This document shows, piece by piece, positions 1-6,896 of a stretch of DNA of 8,357 nt. Every line of letters begins with the position of its first letter. The stretch's first letter is position 1. Source of the DNA: Bacteroidales bacterium (GTDB taxonomy: Bacteria; Bacteroidota; Bacteroidia; Bacteroidales; GCA-2748055). The stretch covers positions 1-8,357 of the forward strand of contig JAOZLK010000159.1 of NCBI GenBank assembly GCA_029934875.1, in the 5' to 3' direction. The position numbers and the translations under genes are program-made. The notes under the pieces are model-generated. The model was not told the DNA's origin, searched no databases, and saw only the letters and a list, made by a program, of their open reading frames with translations.

Positions 1-194
1 GGGTTTTTGCCCAGAACTCAACCCAAAATAGCAGAATATATGTATATGGGATGACGGGCTGGCGCTTCAGGCCTCCCTTCGGTGCGCTTTATTTGATCTA
101 TTCTCACGATCAGGTGGCTGAAATCATGGGTGATCAGGCACAGGCTGATGCCATCTTCCTGAAGCTGACACTACCCATAACAGTCTTCAAGTAA
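1..194 (+). CDS. C-terminal end of a probable outer-membrane beta-barrel protein (partial)
   Basis: The frame starting at base 3 is open from the window edge to a TAA at 192-194, giving the last 63 residues of a longer protein. The tail alternates aromatic and polar residues (YVYGMTGWRFRPPFGALYLIY) and ends in FLKLTLPITVFK, as expected for final transmembrane strands closing with an aromatic residue near the end. The arginine-proline stretch before a strand ending LIY recalls the C-termini of DUF5916-type proteins of Bacteroidota, whose N-terminal part is a family 9 carbohydrate-binding-like domain. That family name is a guess from a short tail. The gene ends 51 bp before the next start, and no terminator hairpin is visible between them. 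Confidence 0.55.
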   Translation, partial: VFAQNSTQNSRIYVYGMTGWRFRPPFGALYLIYSHDQVAEIMGDQAQADAIFLKLTLPITVFK

Positions 195-234
195 GGCTGT
201 GATTTTGGATTCCTTTTATTAACTTGTATAAAAA

Positions 235-240
235 AGGAGG
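235..240 (+). promoter_or_regulatory. Strong Shine-Dalgarno sequence
   Basis: AGGAGG lies 5 bases before the ATG at 246. With its flanks it reads AAAGGAGGT, a 9-base match to the complement of the 16S rRNA 3' end. Bacteroidota genes mostly lack such a site and use an A/T-rich leader, so this one is unusual and fixes the start codon. Confidence 0.75.
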
Positions 241-245
241 TCAGA

Positions 246-680
246 ATGGAACGATCAGAACATGCAAAAGAACTATTTCTCGAGGGAAATAATTGTGCTC
301 AGTCCGTATTGCTCTCATTCGCAGATGAGTATGGGTATAGCAAGGAGCTGGCGCTTAAAATATCTGCCGGTTTTGGAGGAGGTATGGGCAAAACACAGGA
401 GACCTGCGGTGCTGTAAGCGGCGCAATAATGGTGCTGGGAATACGAGAAGGCGAGAAAGCTTCCGACAACGATGAGCTGAAGTCGGGTGCCTACGGTTCA
501 GTAAAGGAACTTATCTCGAAATTCACAGATGAATTTCAGACCACTTCTTGCCGGGATCTTACAGGATGTGATTTCAATACTGATTCTGGTAACGAAAAAT
601 TCAAGAATGAGGGTGTGATGGAAAAAATATGTGCACCCTGTATAAAACGGGCGGTAGAGATAGTGGAATCGATAACTTAG
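246..680 (+). CDS. C_GCAxxG_C_C family (redox-active cysteine) protein
   Basis: A 144-residue protein with the cysteine pattern that names this family: Cys17 in NNCAQS, Cys54 in CGAVSGAIMVLG (the CGAxxG core), Cys102 and Cys108 in CRDLTGC, and Cys129/Cys132 in a terminal CAPC. A glycine-rich turn (GFGGGMG, 43-48) precedes the core. No signal peptide is seen, so it is probably cytoplasmic. The biochemical role of the family is not well defined; the conserved cysteines suggest redox chemistry or metal/cofactor binding. The start is set by the strong Shine-Dalgarno sequence. Its stop is 6 bp before the arsenate-reductase-like gene, so the two are probably co-transcribed, which hints at a thiol-redox or metalloid role. 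Family assignment is confident; function is inference. Confidence 0.88.
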   Translation: MERSEHAKELFLEGNNCAQSVLLSFADEYGYSKELALKISAGFGGGMGKTQETCGAVSGAIMVLGIREGEKASDNDELKSGAYGSVKELISKFTDEFQTTSCRDLTGCDFNTDSGNEKFKNEGVMEKICAPCIKRAVEIVESIT

Positions 681-686
681 CAGTAG

Positions 687-1307
687 ATGGATTGGAAAGG
701 TTTTGAGTCACTTCAGGAATATGTGGCCGATAGGGTAGAGGAATTTGATTTGATTCCAAAAGAGAGAAGAGAGATCTTAGAAGGACTGGCTGCAGTTATT
801 TCCGATAGTGAGGAAGCTTCGATTAATATCATTTTCATCTGCACCCACAATTCCAGGAGGAGCCACATGGCTCATCTTTGGGCTTCCCTTGGAGCTGAAG
901 TCTATGAGGCTAAAAAAGTGTCTTGTTTTTCGGGCGGGACCGAAGTAACTGCTTTTAATCCACTGGCAGTAAAAGCAATAAAGAAAGCCGGATTCAGGGT
1001 TTCCATAAAAATTCCGGGAGCAAATCCCGTCTACCTTGTAAGCTATCCCGGATGCATGGAGGGATTGAAGGTGTTCTCAAAAAAATATACCGATCCACCC
1101 AATCCTACCAGGGAATTTCAAGCTGTAATGACCTGCTCTGATGCCGACGATGCATGTCCCATTGTAACTGGTGCAGCTTCAAGGCATGTCATTACCTATG
1201 AGGATCCCAAGGTCTTTGATGGAACAGCCCGGGCAGCGGAGGCATATGCGGACCGATGTGGCCAAATTTCCAGGGAGATGCTTTACCTGTTCTCACTTAC
1301 CAGCTAA
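687..1307 (+). CDS. Arsenate-reductase-like low-molecular-weight phosphatase family protein
   Basis: A 206-residue protein. After an N-terminal helical extension of about 45 residues comes a beta strand and the phosphate loop C52-THNSR-R58-S (CX5R), the LMW tyrosine phosphatase signature. Cys150 and Cys157 in TCSDADDACP reproduce the C-x6-C redox pair of thioredoxin-coupled ArsC (pI258 Cys82/Cys89). YEDP at 171-174 supplies the acid aspartate of the DP loop. With all three cysteines present, arsenate reduction is plausible: nucleophilic attack by Cys52, then a disulfide relay. A TAG directly abuts the ATG, so translation cannot start further upstream. Pairing with the cysteine-rich gene 6 bp upstream fits a redox role, but no arsenite pump, ArsR or ArsM gene is in the window. 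Plain phosphatase activity is the alternative. Its 3' end overlaps the convergent pabC by 11 bp. Confidence 0.8.
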   Translation: MDWKGFESLQEYVADRVEEFDLIPKERREILEGLAAVISDSEEASINIIFICTHNSRRSHMAHLWASLGAEVYEAKKVSCFSGGTEVTAFNPLAVKAIKKAGFRVSIKIPGANPVYLVSYPGCMEGLKVFSKKYTDPPNPTREFQAVMTCSDADDACPIVTGAASRHVITYEDPKVFDGTARAAEAYADRCGQISREMLYLFSLTS

Positions 1308-1896
1308 GAGCTTCAAGAGGTAATTGAGGTGCATCACTCCAGTCGTTGAGGGCATTGATCAGCCTTATACTTTTGTACTGCGAAAGATCTTTAAGTTGGA
1401 TATCTGCAATATCAATTACTCCTGTTTTAAGCAATGAAGCCCGCATGCATCCTTCCAGTAAGGGCTTCTCAGGAGTAAGCCACCGGGATCCATCCCATAA
1501 AACCACGTTGGCAAAATAGCTGTCAGTTATCCTCCCTTTTTTTATTATCAGGATGTCATCACAGGAGTCACGCTGTTTGAACAAGGCGCTCAAAGCAGAA
1601 CGGTCGGCTGATTTATAAGTATAACTAATCTGGTCGCTTAAAACCAGTTTCAGCGAGCTGATTTCGGGTTTTATATGAGGATGAAACTCCACGCGGACTT
1701 CGCTGTGATCATAAAGAATACGGCATTTGAATAAGCCCTTGCCCGCACGCTCCGGAACAAGAATCTCATCCACCAGCACCGGATGCTTTTTTAGCCCAAA
1801 CATATCAGACCGGGTTCGTTCAAACCTGGCCTGGTGACAGGGGAGGTTCTTCACCTCACCGTCCAGCACTTTTATAGTTTCAATAAATGGGTACAT
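1297..1896 (-). CDS. pabC: Aminotransferase class IV, probable 4-amino-4-deoxychorismate lyase
   Basis: A 199-residue fold-type IV PLP enzyme. It probably converts aminodeoxychorismate to p-aminobenzoate and pyruvate in cytoplasmic folate synthesis. Visible signatures are H21-xx-R24-F in the N-terminal domain, the presumptive PLP lysine Lys95 in YTYKSADR, the GRITDSYFANVVLWDG strand-turn (121-136), and the TP...LLEGCMRASLL cofactor-phosphate segment (141-156). It is short for the class (branched-chain aminotransferases are near 300 residues), as is common for PabC. The ATG lies inside the end of pabB (17 bp overlap), so translation is almost surely coupled. The neighbour is the main reason to choose PabC over a D-amino-acid or branched-chain aminotransferase. 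Its stop lies inside the 3' end of the convergent arsenate-reductase-like gene. Confidence 0.87.
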   Translation of the reverse strand: MYPFIETIKVLDGEVKNLPCHQARFERTRSDMFGLKKHPVLVDEILVPERAGKGLFKCRILYDHSEVRVEFHPHIKPEISSLKLVLSDQISYTYKSADRSALSALFKQRDSCDDILIIKKGRITDSYFANVVLWDGSRWLTPEKPLLEGCMRASLLKTGVIDIADIQLKDLSQYKSIRLINALNDWSDAPQLPLEALSW

Positions 1897-2887
1897 AAAC
1901 CTTATTTACCATCTCATCATATTCATGCTCACAGGAGCTCTGAAAAGTAATTCCGCCTCCACTTTTAAAAATGAGTTTATCTCCATCTTTCTCAATGTAC
2001 CTTATGGCTACTGCTGAGTCAAGCCGGGACCCGTCCCAGTGTCCGAATATCCCTGTATAATAGCCGCGTTCATAGGCTTCTGCCTTGCGAATAATTTCTA
2101 CGGTTCGCTTTTTAGGTGCCCCACTGATCGAACCGGCAGGCAAAAGACTGAATAGTACCGTTCCCAGGCGGGAATGAAAATCATTGGGAAGAACTCCCGA
2201 AATTTCTGAGCTCATCTGGAGCAACTCTCCCTGGTGCGTTCTGATCCTGTCAATGTACTTAAAGCGTTCAACCTTTACCCCCGATGCGATTATGCTCAGA
2301 TCGTTCCGGATCAGGTCCACAATAGTATTGTGCTCTGCATCTTCCTTTTCATCTGAGATCAGCCTTGCCTGTGCCCCCGGAATGTTGGCATCGATAGTTC
2401 CCTTCATGGGATTGGATGTAATGGTATTGCCTTCTATCCTCACAAATCTCTCCGGACTGAATACTACCAGCTCGTTTTCCAGGTATAGTTTGAAAGGAGC
2501 CTTGCTTCCCCTGAATATCTGTTCAAGGCTGTAATTGCTTTTGACCCGGGTCGGAAAGGTAAGGTTCAAAAGAAAGGAATTTCCGTAGAGGATCTGATCC
2601 TTGACAAGGGAGAAGGCCTTGCTGTAACGATCACGATTAACCGGAAGTTTGGTAAAGGAAATGGCTTCTCCCGGAACTGTTCCGAGCTTATAATTTACAA
2701 GACCCGGCATATCAAGGTTAAAACCCCCGCGTGCAGCCTCATTCTCAGGAACCACGATATTGCCTTCACCGGAAAAGCTAATCAGGAATACAAAGGGAGA
2801 CCTGGTTCTGCCAAATTGGTTTATCAGGCGGATACTCTCATCCCTGGAATACCTTTGAAGCTTCATGGCTTCAAAGATACTATTCAT
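1880..2887 (-). CDS. pabB: Aminodeoxychorismate synthase component I
   Basis: A 335-residue chorismate-binding enzyme that aminates chorismate to 4-amino-4-deoxychorismate for folate synthesis. Motifs in order: NPMKGTI (159-165), whose Lys162 corresponds to the PIKGT lysine marking PabB rather than the alanine of anthranilate synthase; AEHNTIVDLIRNDL (184-197); THQGELLQMSSE (217-228); GSISGAPK (252-259); YYTGIFG (276-282); and GGGIT with downstream acidic residues (310-326). The protein is shorter than E. coli PabB (about 453 residues) because the N-terminal domain is reduced, as in many Bacteroidota. The glutaminase partner PabA is not in the window. The ATG overlaps the end of the upstream ExbB-like gene by 8 bp and the 3' end overlaps pabC by 17 bp. 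ATG at Met8 is a possible alternative start. Confidence 0.93.
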   Translation of the reverse strand: MNSIFEAMKLQRYSRDESIRLINQFGRTRSPFVFLISFSGEGNIVVPENEAARGGFNLDMPGLVNYKLGTVPGEAISFTKLPVNRDRYSKAFSLVKDQILYGNSFLLNLTFPTRVKSNYSLEQIFRGSKAPFKLYLENELVVFSPERFVRIEGNTITSNPMKGTIDANIPGAQARLISDEKEDAEHNTIVDLIRNDLSIIASGVKVERFKYIDRIRTHQGELLQMSSEISGVLPNDFHSRLGTVLFSLLPAGSISGAPKKRTVEIIRKAEAYERGYYTGIFGHWDGSRLDSAVAIRYIEKDGDKLIFKSGGGITFQSSCEHEYDEMVNKVYVPIY

Positions 2888-3278
2888 TCAGTGAAAGCTT
2901 TTTGTGAAACCACAAATCCAGAATAAACCAAATAAGAATAGAGAAAAGATAGATAAGGATGCCATAGACGGTTGTGTAGAAAGAAATCTTCAATCCGCCG
3001 TAGATCATTTGTGGAGAAACGTCTCCGGCCCGTTCAATGGCTCCAAATGCCATCAGAAGTCCAATTAGCTGACCAAGGATGCCGGTGATCATGGTGAAAA
3101 GCCCCATGGATTTCAGATAGGTGAGCCTGTGCCTGAAGCCCTCTGAGTCCTGTACCTTACCATTGGAGATGTAGATGGCAAATATCACAGCCGTTGCCAG
3201 AAGAATGAGAAGTAAAATGGTCAGAATTCCCATGAATAATGGCCCGCCCTGGTGAAATAAGTTATCAAGTGTGTTCAT
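2880..3278 (-). CDS. Small MotA/TolQ/ExbB proton-channel-like membrane protein
   Basis: A 132-residue inner-membrane protein with three predicted helices: about 13-37 (after the family-like opening GGPLFMGILT), 57-80 (MGLFTMITGILGQLIGLL) and 98-121. The segment SPQMIYGGLKISFYTTVYGI (89-108) resembles the conserved last helices of the MotA/TolQ/ExbB family. It is much shorter than classical ExbB/TolQ (about 230 residues) and lacks most of the cytoplasmic domain. No ExbD/TolR partner is nearby, so proton-channel function is unproven. I chose the ATG at 3278. An in-frame GTG at 3311 would add 11 residues but sits right after the candidate -7 element, so it is probably untranscribed. The stop overlaps the pabB start by 8 bp, making this the first gene of the pab unit. 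Confidence 0.75.
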   Translation of the reverse strand: MNTLDNLFHQGGPLFMGILTILLLILLATAVIFAIYISNGKVQDSEGFRHRLTYLKSMGLFTMITGILGQLIGLLMAFGAIERAGDVSPQMIYGGLKISFYTTVYGILIYLFSILIWFILDLWFHKKLSLNE

Positions 3279-3314
3279 AATAATTTGAATTAAAGTTAAT
3301 AAAAGATTCACTTA

Positions 3315-3345
3315 CAAAGTAAGGGCAAGGGGGATTTCAGGTCAA
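3315..3345 (-). promoter_or_regulatory. Candidate Bacteroidota-type promoter for the ExbB-like/pabB/pabC unit
   Basis: On the minus strand, TTG (3345-3343) is followed by a 20-base spacer and TTACTTTG (3322-3315). That matches five of six fixed positions of the Bacteroidota -7 consensus TAnnTTTG at the expected distance from a -33 TTG. Transcription would begin near 3308, leaving about 30 bases before the ATG at 3278. This is pattern-based only, since such matches also occur by chance. Confidence 0.35.
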
Positions 3346-3428
3346 GGTCGAATCCGACTGTAAACCTGTTTTCCATCGACGTTTAGCTTGCAGGACTACT
3401 TTTTTTGCGATATTTAATCAATCAGCAC

Positions 3429-4184
3429 ATGAAAACCTATCAGCATATTATTTTCTGGATTCTGGTCCATGCATCCCTTACCCTGATATTTGGTAAGTGG
3501 TTCGATGGATACCTTGAGTCATTCTACTACGTGTCTCTGCTTTTGCCGGTGGTCATGGTCACAGCCTATTTCTTTAATTATTTCCTTGTACCCCGTTACC
3601 TGTTTACAAGAAGGTTCCTTCTGTTCGGGGTTTATGCCTTCTATATGTTTGTTGTTTCGCTGACCCTTGAATTATTGGCCAGTGTAAGCTCCATGCTACT
3701 GATGATTAAATTCAGAATCAATGAGTTCGGGCCATTGGTTACAGATATTTTTTTACTGGGAATCATCCTGCATTTCGTCGTCCTGTTCATGTCATTCATT
3801 CTACTTATTAAGCACTACTTTATTGACCAGAGTGCCATTGGACAACTTGAAGTAGAAAAATCAAAATTCGAGAAAGGCTTCATTACCATCCGCTCCAATC
3901 GGAAACGCATGCGTATTGAGTTTAACAATTTGCTCTACATTGAAAGCATGGCAGACTATATTAAAATCCACCTGGCAGACGGAGAAGAGATAAAATCCAA
4001 AGAGAAGATCTCTCACCTGGAAAAAGAGCTGCCCGATTCTTTCATCAGGATTCATCGCTCATTCATTGTAAATAAAGAGAAGATCACCTCTTTCAATAGG
4101 GAAGAAGTTGTGCTGGGCAAGATTGAACTTCCCCTGAGCAGGAGCTACCGCAGCGCTGCCGTTTCAGTCTTAAATGATAAATAA
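3429..4184 (+). CDS. Membrane-anchored LytTR-family transcription regulator
   Basis: A 251-residue fusion. The N-terminal part has four hydrophobic helices (about 7-22, 34-55, 64-92, 105-128) and includes NYFLVPRYLFTRRFLLF, a pattern I associate with the 4TM sensor region of LytS-type histidine kinases in Bacteroidota. A short linker (about 129-150) leads to a LytTR DNA-binding domain (150-248) with its usual landmarks: YIESMADYIKIHL, FIRIHRSFIVN and LPLSRSYR. There is no kinase, ATPase or receiver domain, so it would act as a one-component regulator that binds DNA from the membrane. I chose the ATG at 3429; an upstream in-frame TTG at 3405 would add eight residues without support. It is divergent from the ExbB-like/pab unit across about 150 bp and may regulate it or itself; that is inference. 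No clear promoter was found. Confidence 0.88.
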   Translation: MKTYQHIIFWILVHASLTLIFGKWFDGYLESFYYVSLLLPVVMVTAYFFNYFLVPRYLFTRRFLLFGVYAFYMFVVSLTLELLASVSSMLLMIKFRINEFGPLVTDIFLLGIILHFVVLFMSFILLIKHYFIDQSAIGQLEVEKSKFEKGFITIRSNRKRMRIEFNNLLYIESMADYIKIHLADGEEIKSKEKISHLEKELPDSFIRIHRSFIVNKEKITSFNREEVVLGKIELPLSRSYRSAAVSVLNDK

Positions 4185-4186
4185 AA

Positions 4187-4657
4187 TCACCCTTCCAGGG
4201 ATCGCGCCTCCTCTGCATTGAGCTTGGCCAGCTTAATCACCTTCTCCTTTGTCACTGTATTCATGGAAAGAATCAGGATGCAGATCACTAAAATGACCAG
4301 CTGTTTCCCATCCTGCAGCACAATTAAGCCCACGATGGAGAAAAGAGCAACTCCCTCAATCATTGCCCATCGCAGAATCATTGCCGACTGGAACTGCTCA
4401 AACTTCCTGGCAAAAGGATCTCCAGCCTCAATGGCTGCTATTTTTCGTCCCGAAAGCATATTGCCGACAGGTATCATTCCCAGGAGCAGTATATTTACCA
4501 GGGTAAGAATATCCACCCCATCCTTGAATTCCGGGATGGTCTTGTCATTGAGGAAGATTCCCACAAAAAAGAAAAGCATTAATCCCGTATTCAGGGCATA
4601 GTAGATTAGCTTCAGTGCCCTGAATGCTGCTTTCGGATGTGGATGATTCCTGTGCAT
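4187..4657 (-). CDS. Hypothetical four-helix membrane protein
   Basis: A 156-residue protein with four predicted helices: about 14-35, 48-68, 92-113 and 118-134. A polar loop lies between helices 2 and 3 (SGRKIAAIEAGDPFARKFEQFQ), the phrase ILRWAMIEGVALFSIVG opens helix 3, and the tail is basic then acidic. I do not recognise a named domain. Small proteins of this shape with an IIR-A-x-EG-x-LF pattern occur as uncharacterised membrane proteins in Bacteroidota. The ATG is preceded by an A-rich leader typical of that phylum, and a TATATTTA element (minus strand, 4683-4676) close upstream could be a -7 box, though no good -33 TTG accompanies it. The stop is only 2 bp from the stop of the convergent LytTR gene, so neither has room for its own terminator in between. 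Confidence 0.72.
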   Translation of the reverse strand: MHRNHPHPKAAFRALKLIYYALNTGLMLFFFVGIFLNDKTIPEFKDGVDILTLVNILLLGMIPVGNMLSGRKIAAIEAGDPFARKFEQFQSAMILRWAMIEGVALFSIVGLIVLQDGKQLVILVICILILSMNTVTKEKVIKLAKLNAEEARSLEG

Positions 4658-4819
4658 GGTCTATTTTTGTTTCACTAAATATAGGGAAATCGCTAGTAAA
4701 AAGAAATCCATTCATTTTATCTTTAGCAGCACTTGTGGCTGACACCTTTAGATGTTCTCTTAAATAATCTGTTTGTATTTTAGCTAACTTAAGATTAAGT
4801 ACTTGTTATTTAAATGATT

Positions 4820-5227
4820 CTAAAGTTCCTTATAATTTTCCGACAATCCTTTCAATAAGTGAATTGCTTTATCTGCATCTTTCTGATCCACGAAGAGATG
4901 GTCATGATAATACCCGGCAATAACATTGCAACTGACTCCATTTTTTGCAAGTTCCGATGAAATTATTGCAATCAGGCCCACAGCTTCCAGGGAGGAGTGA
5001 ATCATCAGCGTAATCCAGGAAGCAATGTAATCATAGCTGAAATGTAATTCATCAGCCTTATTCCGCTCAAGAACGATCGTTGTCCCTTCCTTTTCCCTGA
5101 ACTCACAGACAGTATCATTGCGCTCAATCCTACTGAAATCATTTAATGTGGTAAATACATACTCCCCCTTGTTCAGTAAGGGAGTCATTCCTTTTATTAA
5201 TTCAGATAGTTTTGTTTCTCCGGCCAT
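4820..5227 (-). CDS. ACT domain-containing protein (DUF2241/ACT_3 type)
   Basis: A 135-residue cytoplasmic protein. It opens with [20 protein letters not shown], the characteristic beginning of this family. The phrase GEYVFTTL follows (21-28), then [10 protein letters not shown] (44-53), [10 protein letters not shown] (65-74), and an ACT-like C-terminal half with HSSLEAVGL (77-85) and [13 protein letters not shown] (101-113). ACT domains commonly bind amino acids or other small ligands; the ligand here is unknown. I chose the ATG at 5227 because family members start there and AAGGAA stands just upstream. An in-frame GTG at 5269 would overlap the sulfatase end by 8 bp. The gene follows the sulfatase by 34 bp on the same strand, so it is probably read from the same transcript. 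No functional link to sulfate-ester hydrolysis is known to me. Confidence 0.87.
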   Translation of the reverse strand: MAGETKLSELIKGMTPLLNKGEYVFTTLNDFSRIERNDTVCEFREKEGTTIVLERNKADELHFSYDYIASWITLMIHSSLEAVGLIAIISSELAKNGVSCNVIAGYYHDHLFVDQKDADKAIHLLKGLSENYKEL

Positions 5228-5261
5228 TTCCTTAATTGATATTATTTTGATTTCATATGCC

Positions 5262-6785
5262 TTAATCACCTAGTTGTTCAAATTTGAATTTATCATTTGT
5301 AGCAGGCTCATGTTCCTGTTCCATAATGGATTCCATCATTTGAATTATTTCCGGATGCTGGTCTGAAACATCCACTTTCTCCCCTGAATCCATATCTAAA
5401 TTATACAATTCAATTTCCAGGTTACCGGTAAAGATATCTTTCCTGATTCCTTTCCACTTGCCAATTCTAAGGGCCTGCTGTCCATTGTAGCTGGGGAATT
5501 CCCAGTATAAGAACTCGTGCTGCTCTTGTTCCTGACCAAGCAAGGCAGGCTTAAAGCTAAGCCCGTCAATATCTCCTGGCGGATCAAGTCCGACTATATC
5601 ACAAATGGTTGGCATTAAATCATAAAATGCTGAAATATGATCACTTGTTGTCCCGGATTCAATATGACCGGGCCAGCTTGCAATAAACGGGACCCTGATT
5701 CCACCCTCATATACAAATCCCTTGGTTCTTCCGTAGCCATTTGTAAAAGGTTTTGAACTTTCAAAGTAATTATAATCTACTCCACCGGTATAGGTAGGGC
5801 CATTGTCACTGGAAAAGAATATGACCGTATTTTCATATAATCCCTCTTCTTTCAGTGTTGCAATTAACTCGCCAAGTTGATGATCCAGGTAGCTGATCAT
5901 TGCAGCATAGCTTGCTCTGGGATATCTGTTCGGGAAATAGCCCTTGTCCCCCAGATACGGTTCTTCATCTCCAAAAGCATCCCGGTACTTGTTGACATAC
6001 TCTGTGGGAATTTGTAAGGGGAGGTGGGGTAGCGGAGACGCATAATAAAGGAAGAAGGGCTCATCCTTATTCTGCCTGATGAAGGACAAGGCTTTTTGAT
6101 GGATTTTTTCAGGGGCATAATCCTTCTGTTGATATTTCAAATAGCTGAGTTCATCATAGGGATTTGCAAGAGAATCAAGTTTCAGATGATAGGGCACTAA
6201 TTCATTATCTAATAATACTTTCTCAGAGTTTTCCCATAAATGTCCGGGGTAGAGGTTATGAGCCTGACGCTGACAATTATATCCGTAGAAAGAATCAAAA
6301 CCTTGTAGATTAGGTACGCCTTCGGTTCCCGGGGCTCCCAGTCCCCATTTCCCAAATATGCCAGTTACATAGCCTGCCTTTTTTAACTGATTACCAAGCG
6401 TAAGCGTATTGGCAGGTATTGGCCGCTGGCCCTCCAATGAGCTGTCTGAAAATACCTTTTCATAGTTCCAAACATCTCCTCTCTCATTCCATTCATCGTT
6501 TCCCCGAATATAGGCATGTCCACTGTGTTTACCCGTCAGAAGCATATATCTGGAAGGTGCGCATACGGGAGAACCTGAATAATGCTGAGTAAACCTCATT
6601 CCAGTTCCGGCCAATGCATCAATATTAGGCGTTTCTATTTTTGCCTGGCCATAAACACCCAGTTCTCCAAAGCCAAGGTCATCGGCAAGGAAGTAAATTA
6701 TATTGGGAGCCTCTTCTTGCTTTTTTATGGTATTGCAGCCAATGAGAGCTGAAATGCAAAGACTTACTATAATTAGTTTATTCAT
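5262..6785 (-). CDS. Type I sulfatase (arylsulfatase family), lipoprotein
   Basis: A 507-residue sulfatase that should hydrolyse a sulfate ester. The signature C75-A-P-S-R79 carries the cysteine that an anaerobic-type or FGE maturase converts to formylglycine. Metal and active-site landmarks are Asp35/Asp36 ([11 protein letters not shown]), TGKHSGH (84-90), GKWGLG (145-150), PLPHLPLQ (251-258) with His254, SSDNGP (325-330) with Asp327/Asn328, and [15 protein letters not shown] (353-367). Many sulfatases have histidine in GKWH; here it is glycine, as in part of the family. The N-terminus is an SPII signal with lipobox LIGC17, so the enzyme is an anchored lipoprotein. The lysine/acidic run after the cysteine (KKQEE) could favour surface export. 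Substrate is unknown; sulfated polysaccharide is a reasonable guess. No maturase, SusC/D or glycosidase gene is in the window. Confidence 0.93.
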   Translation of the reverse strand: MNKLIIVSLCISALIGCNTIKKQEEAPNIIYFLADDLGFGELGVYGQAKIETPNIDALAGTGMRFTQHYSGSPVCAPSRYMLLTGKHSGHAYIRGNDEWNERGDVWNYEKVFSDSSLEGQRPIPANTLTLGNQLKKAGYVTGIFGKWGLGAPGTEGVPNLQGFDSFYGYNCQRQAHNLYPGHLWENSEKVLLDNELVPYHLKLDSLANPYDELSYLKYQQKDYAPEKIHQKALSFIRQNKDEPFFLYYASPLPHLPLQIPTEYVNKYRDAFGDEEPYLGDKGYFPNRYPRASYAAMISYLDHQLGELIATLKEEGLYENTVIFFSSDNGPTYTGGVDYNYFESSKPFTNGYGRTKGFVYEGGIRVPFIASWPGHIESGTTSDHISAFYDLMPTICDIVGLDPPGDIDGLSFKPALLGQEQEQHEFLYWEFPSYNGQQALRIGKWKGIRKDIFTGNLEIELYNLDMDSGEKVDVSDQHPEIIQMMESIMEQEHEPATNDKFKFEQLGD

Positions 6786-6821
6786 AGCTTGATTTCTTCA
6801 TTATTTCAGTTGATATATTCT

Positions 6822-6851
6822 CAAATTAGGCAATATATTTTCCACCCGCAA
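6822..6851 (-). promoter_or_regulatory. Candidate promoter for the sulfatase/ACT unit
   Basis: On the minus strand, TTG (6851-6849) is followed by a 19-base spacer and CTAATTTG (6829-6822). This is an imperfect match (four of six fixed positions) to the Bacteroidota -7 element TAnnTTTG. The implied start near 6815 would leave a leader of about 30 bases before the sulfatase ATG. It lies next to the decayed HTH gene. Confidence 0.33.
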
Positions 6852-6896
6852 GATTTCTGTCCCCACGAAGGCCTTTCCAGCAGGAATAAGTAGCCT

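Noticed and set aside
2184..2534. Long plus-strand open frame opposite pabB
   Set aside because: It is antisense to a motif-complete pabB and its product shows no domain or signal; it is a shadow of the real gene.
3378..3386. GACGTTTAG, an 8 of 9 match to the LytTR half-site consensus, just upstream of the LytTR gene
   Set aside because: No second half-site lies at the expected 21-22 base repeat distance, and a single 9-mer match is common by chance.
4218..4601. Plus-strand open frame of 127 codons opposite the four-helix membrane protein
   Set aside because: The minus-strand gene has the plausible membrane topology, leader and start; the plus-strand product has no recognisable pattern.
4787..4803. 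Overlapping palindromes ACTTAA-GA-TTAAGT and AAGTACTT downstream of the ACT gene
   Set aside because: Short and in A/T-rich DNA, with no T-run or promoter nearby; no function can be supported.
6848..6866. Weak similarity (14 of 19 bases) to 7717-7735, as a possible dispersed repeat
   Set aside because: Too short and too imperfect to separate from chance without a search across the genome.
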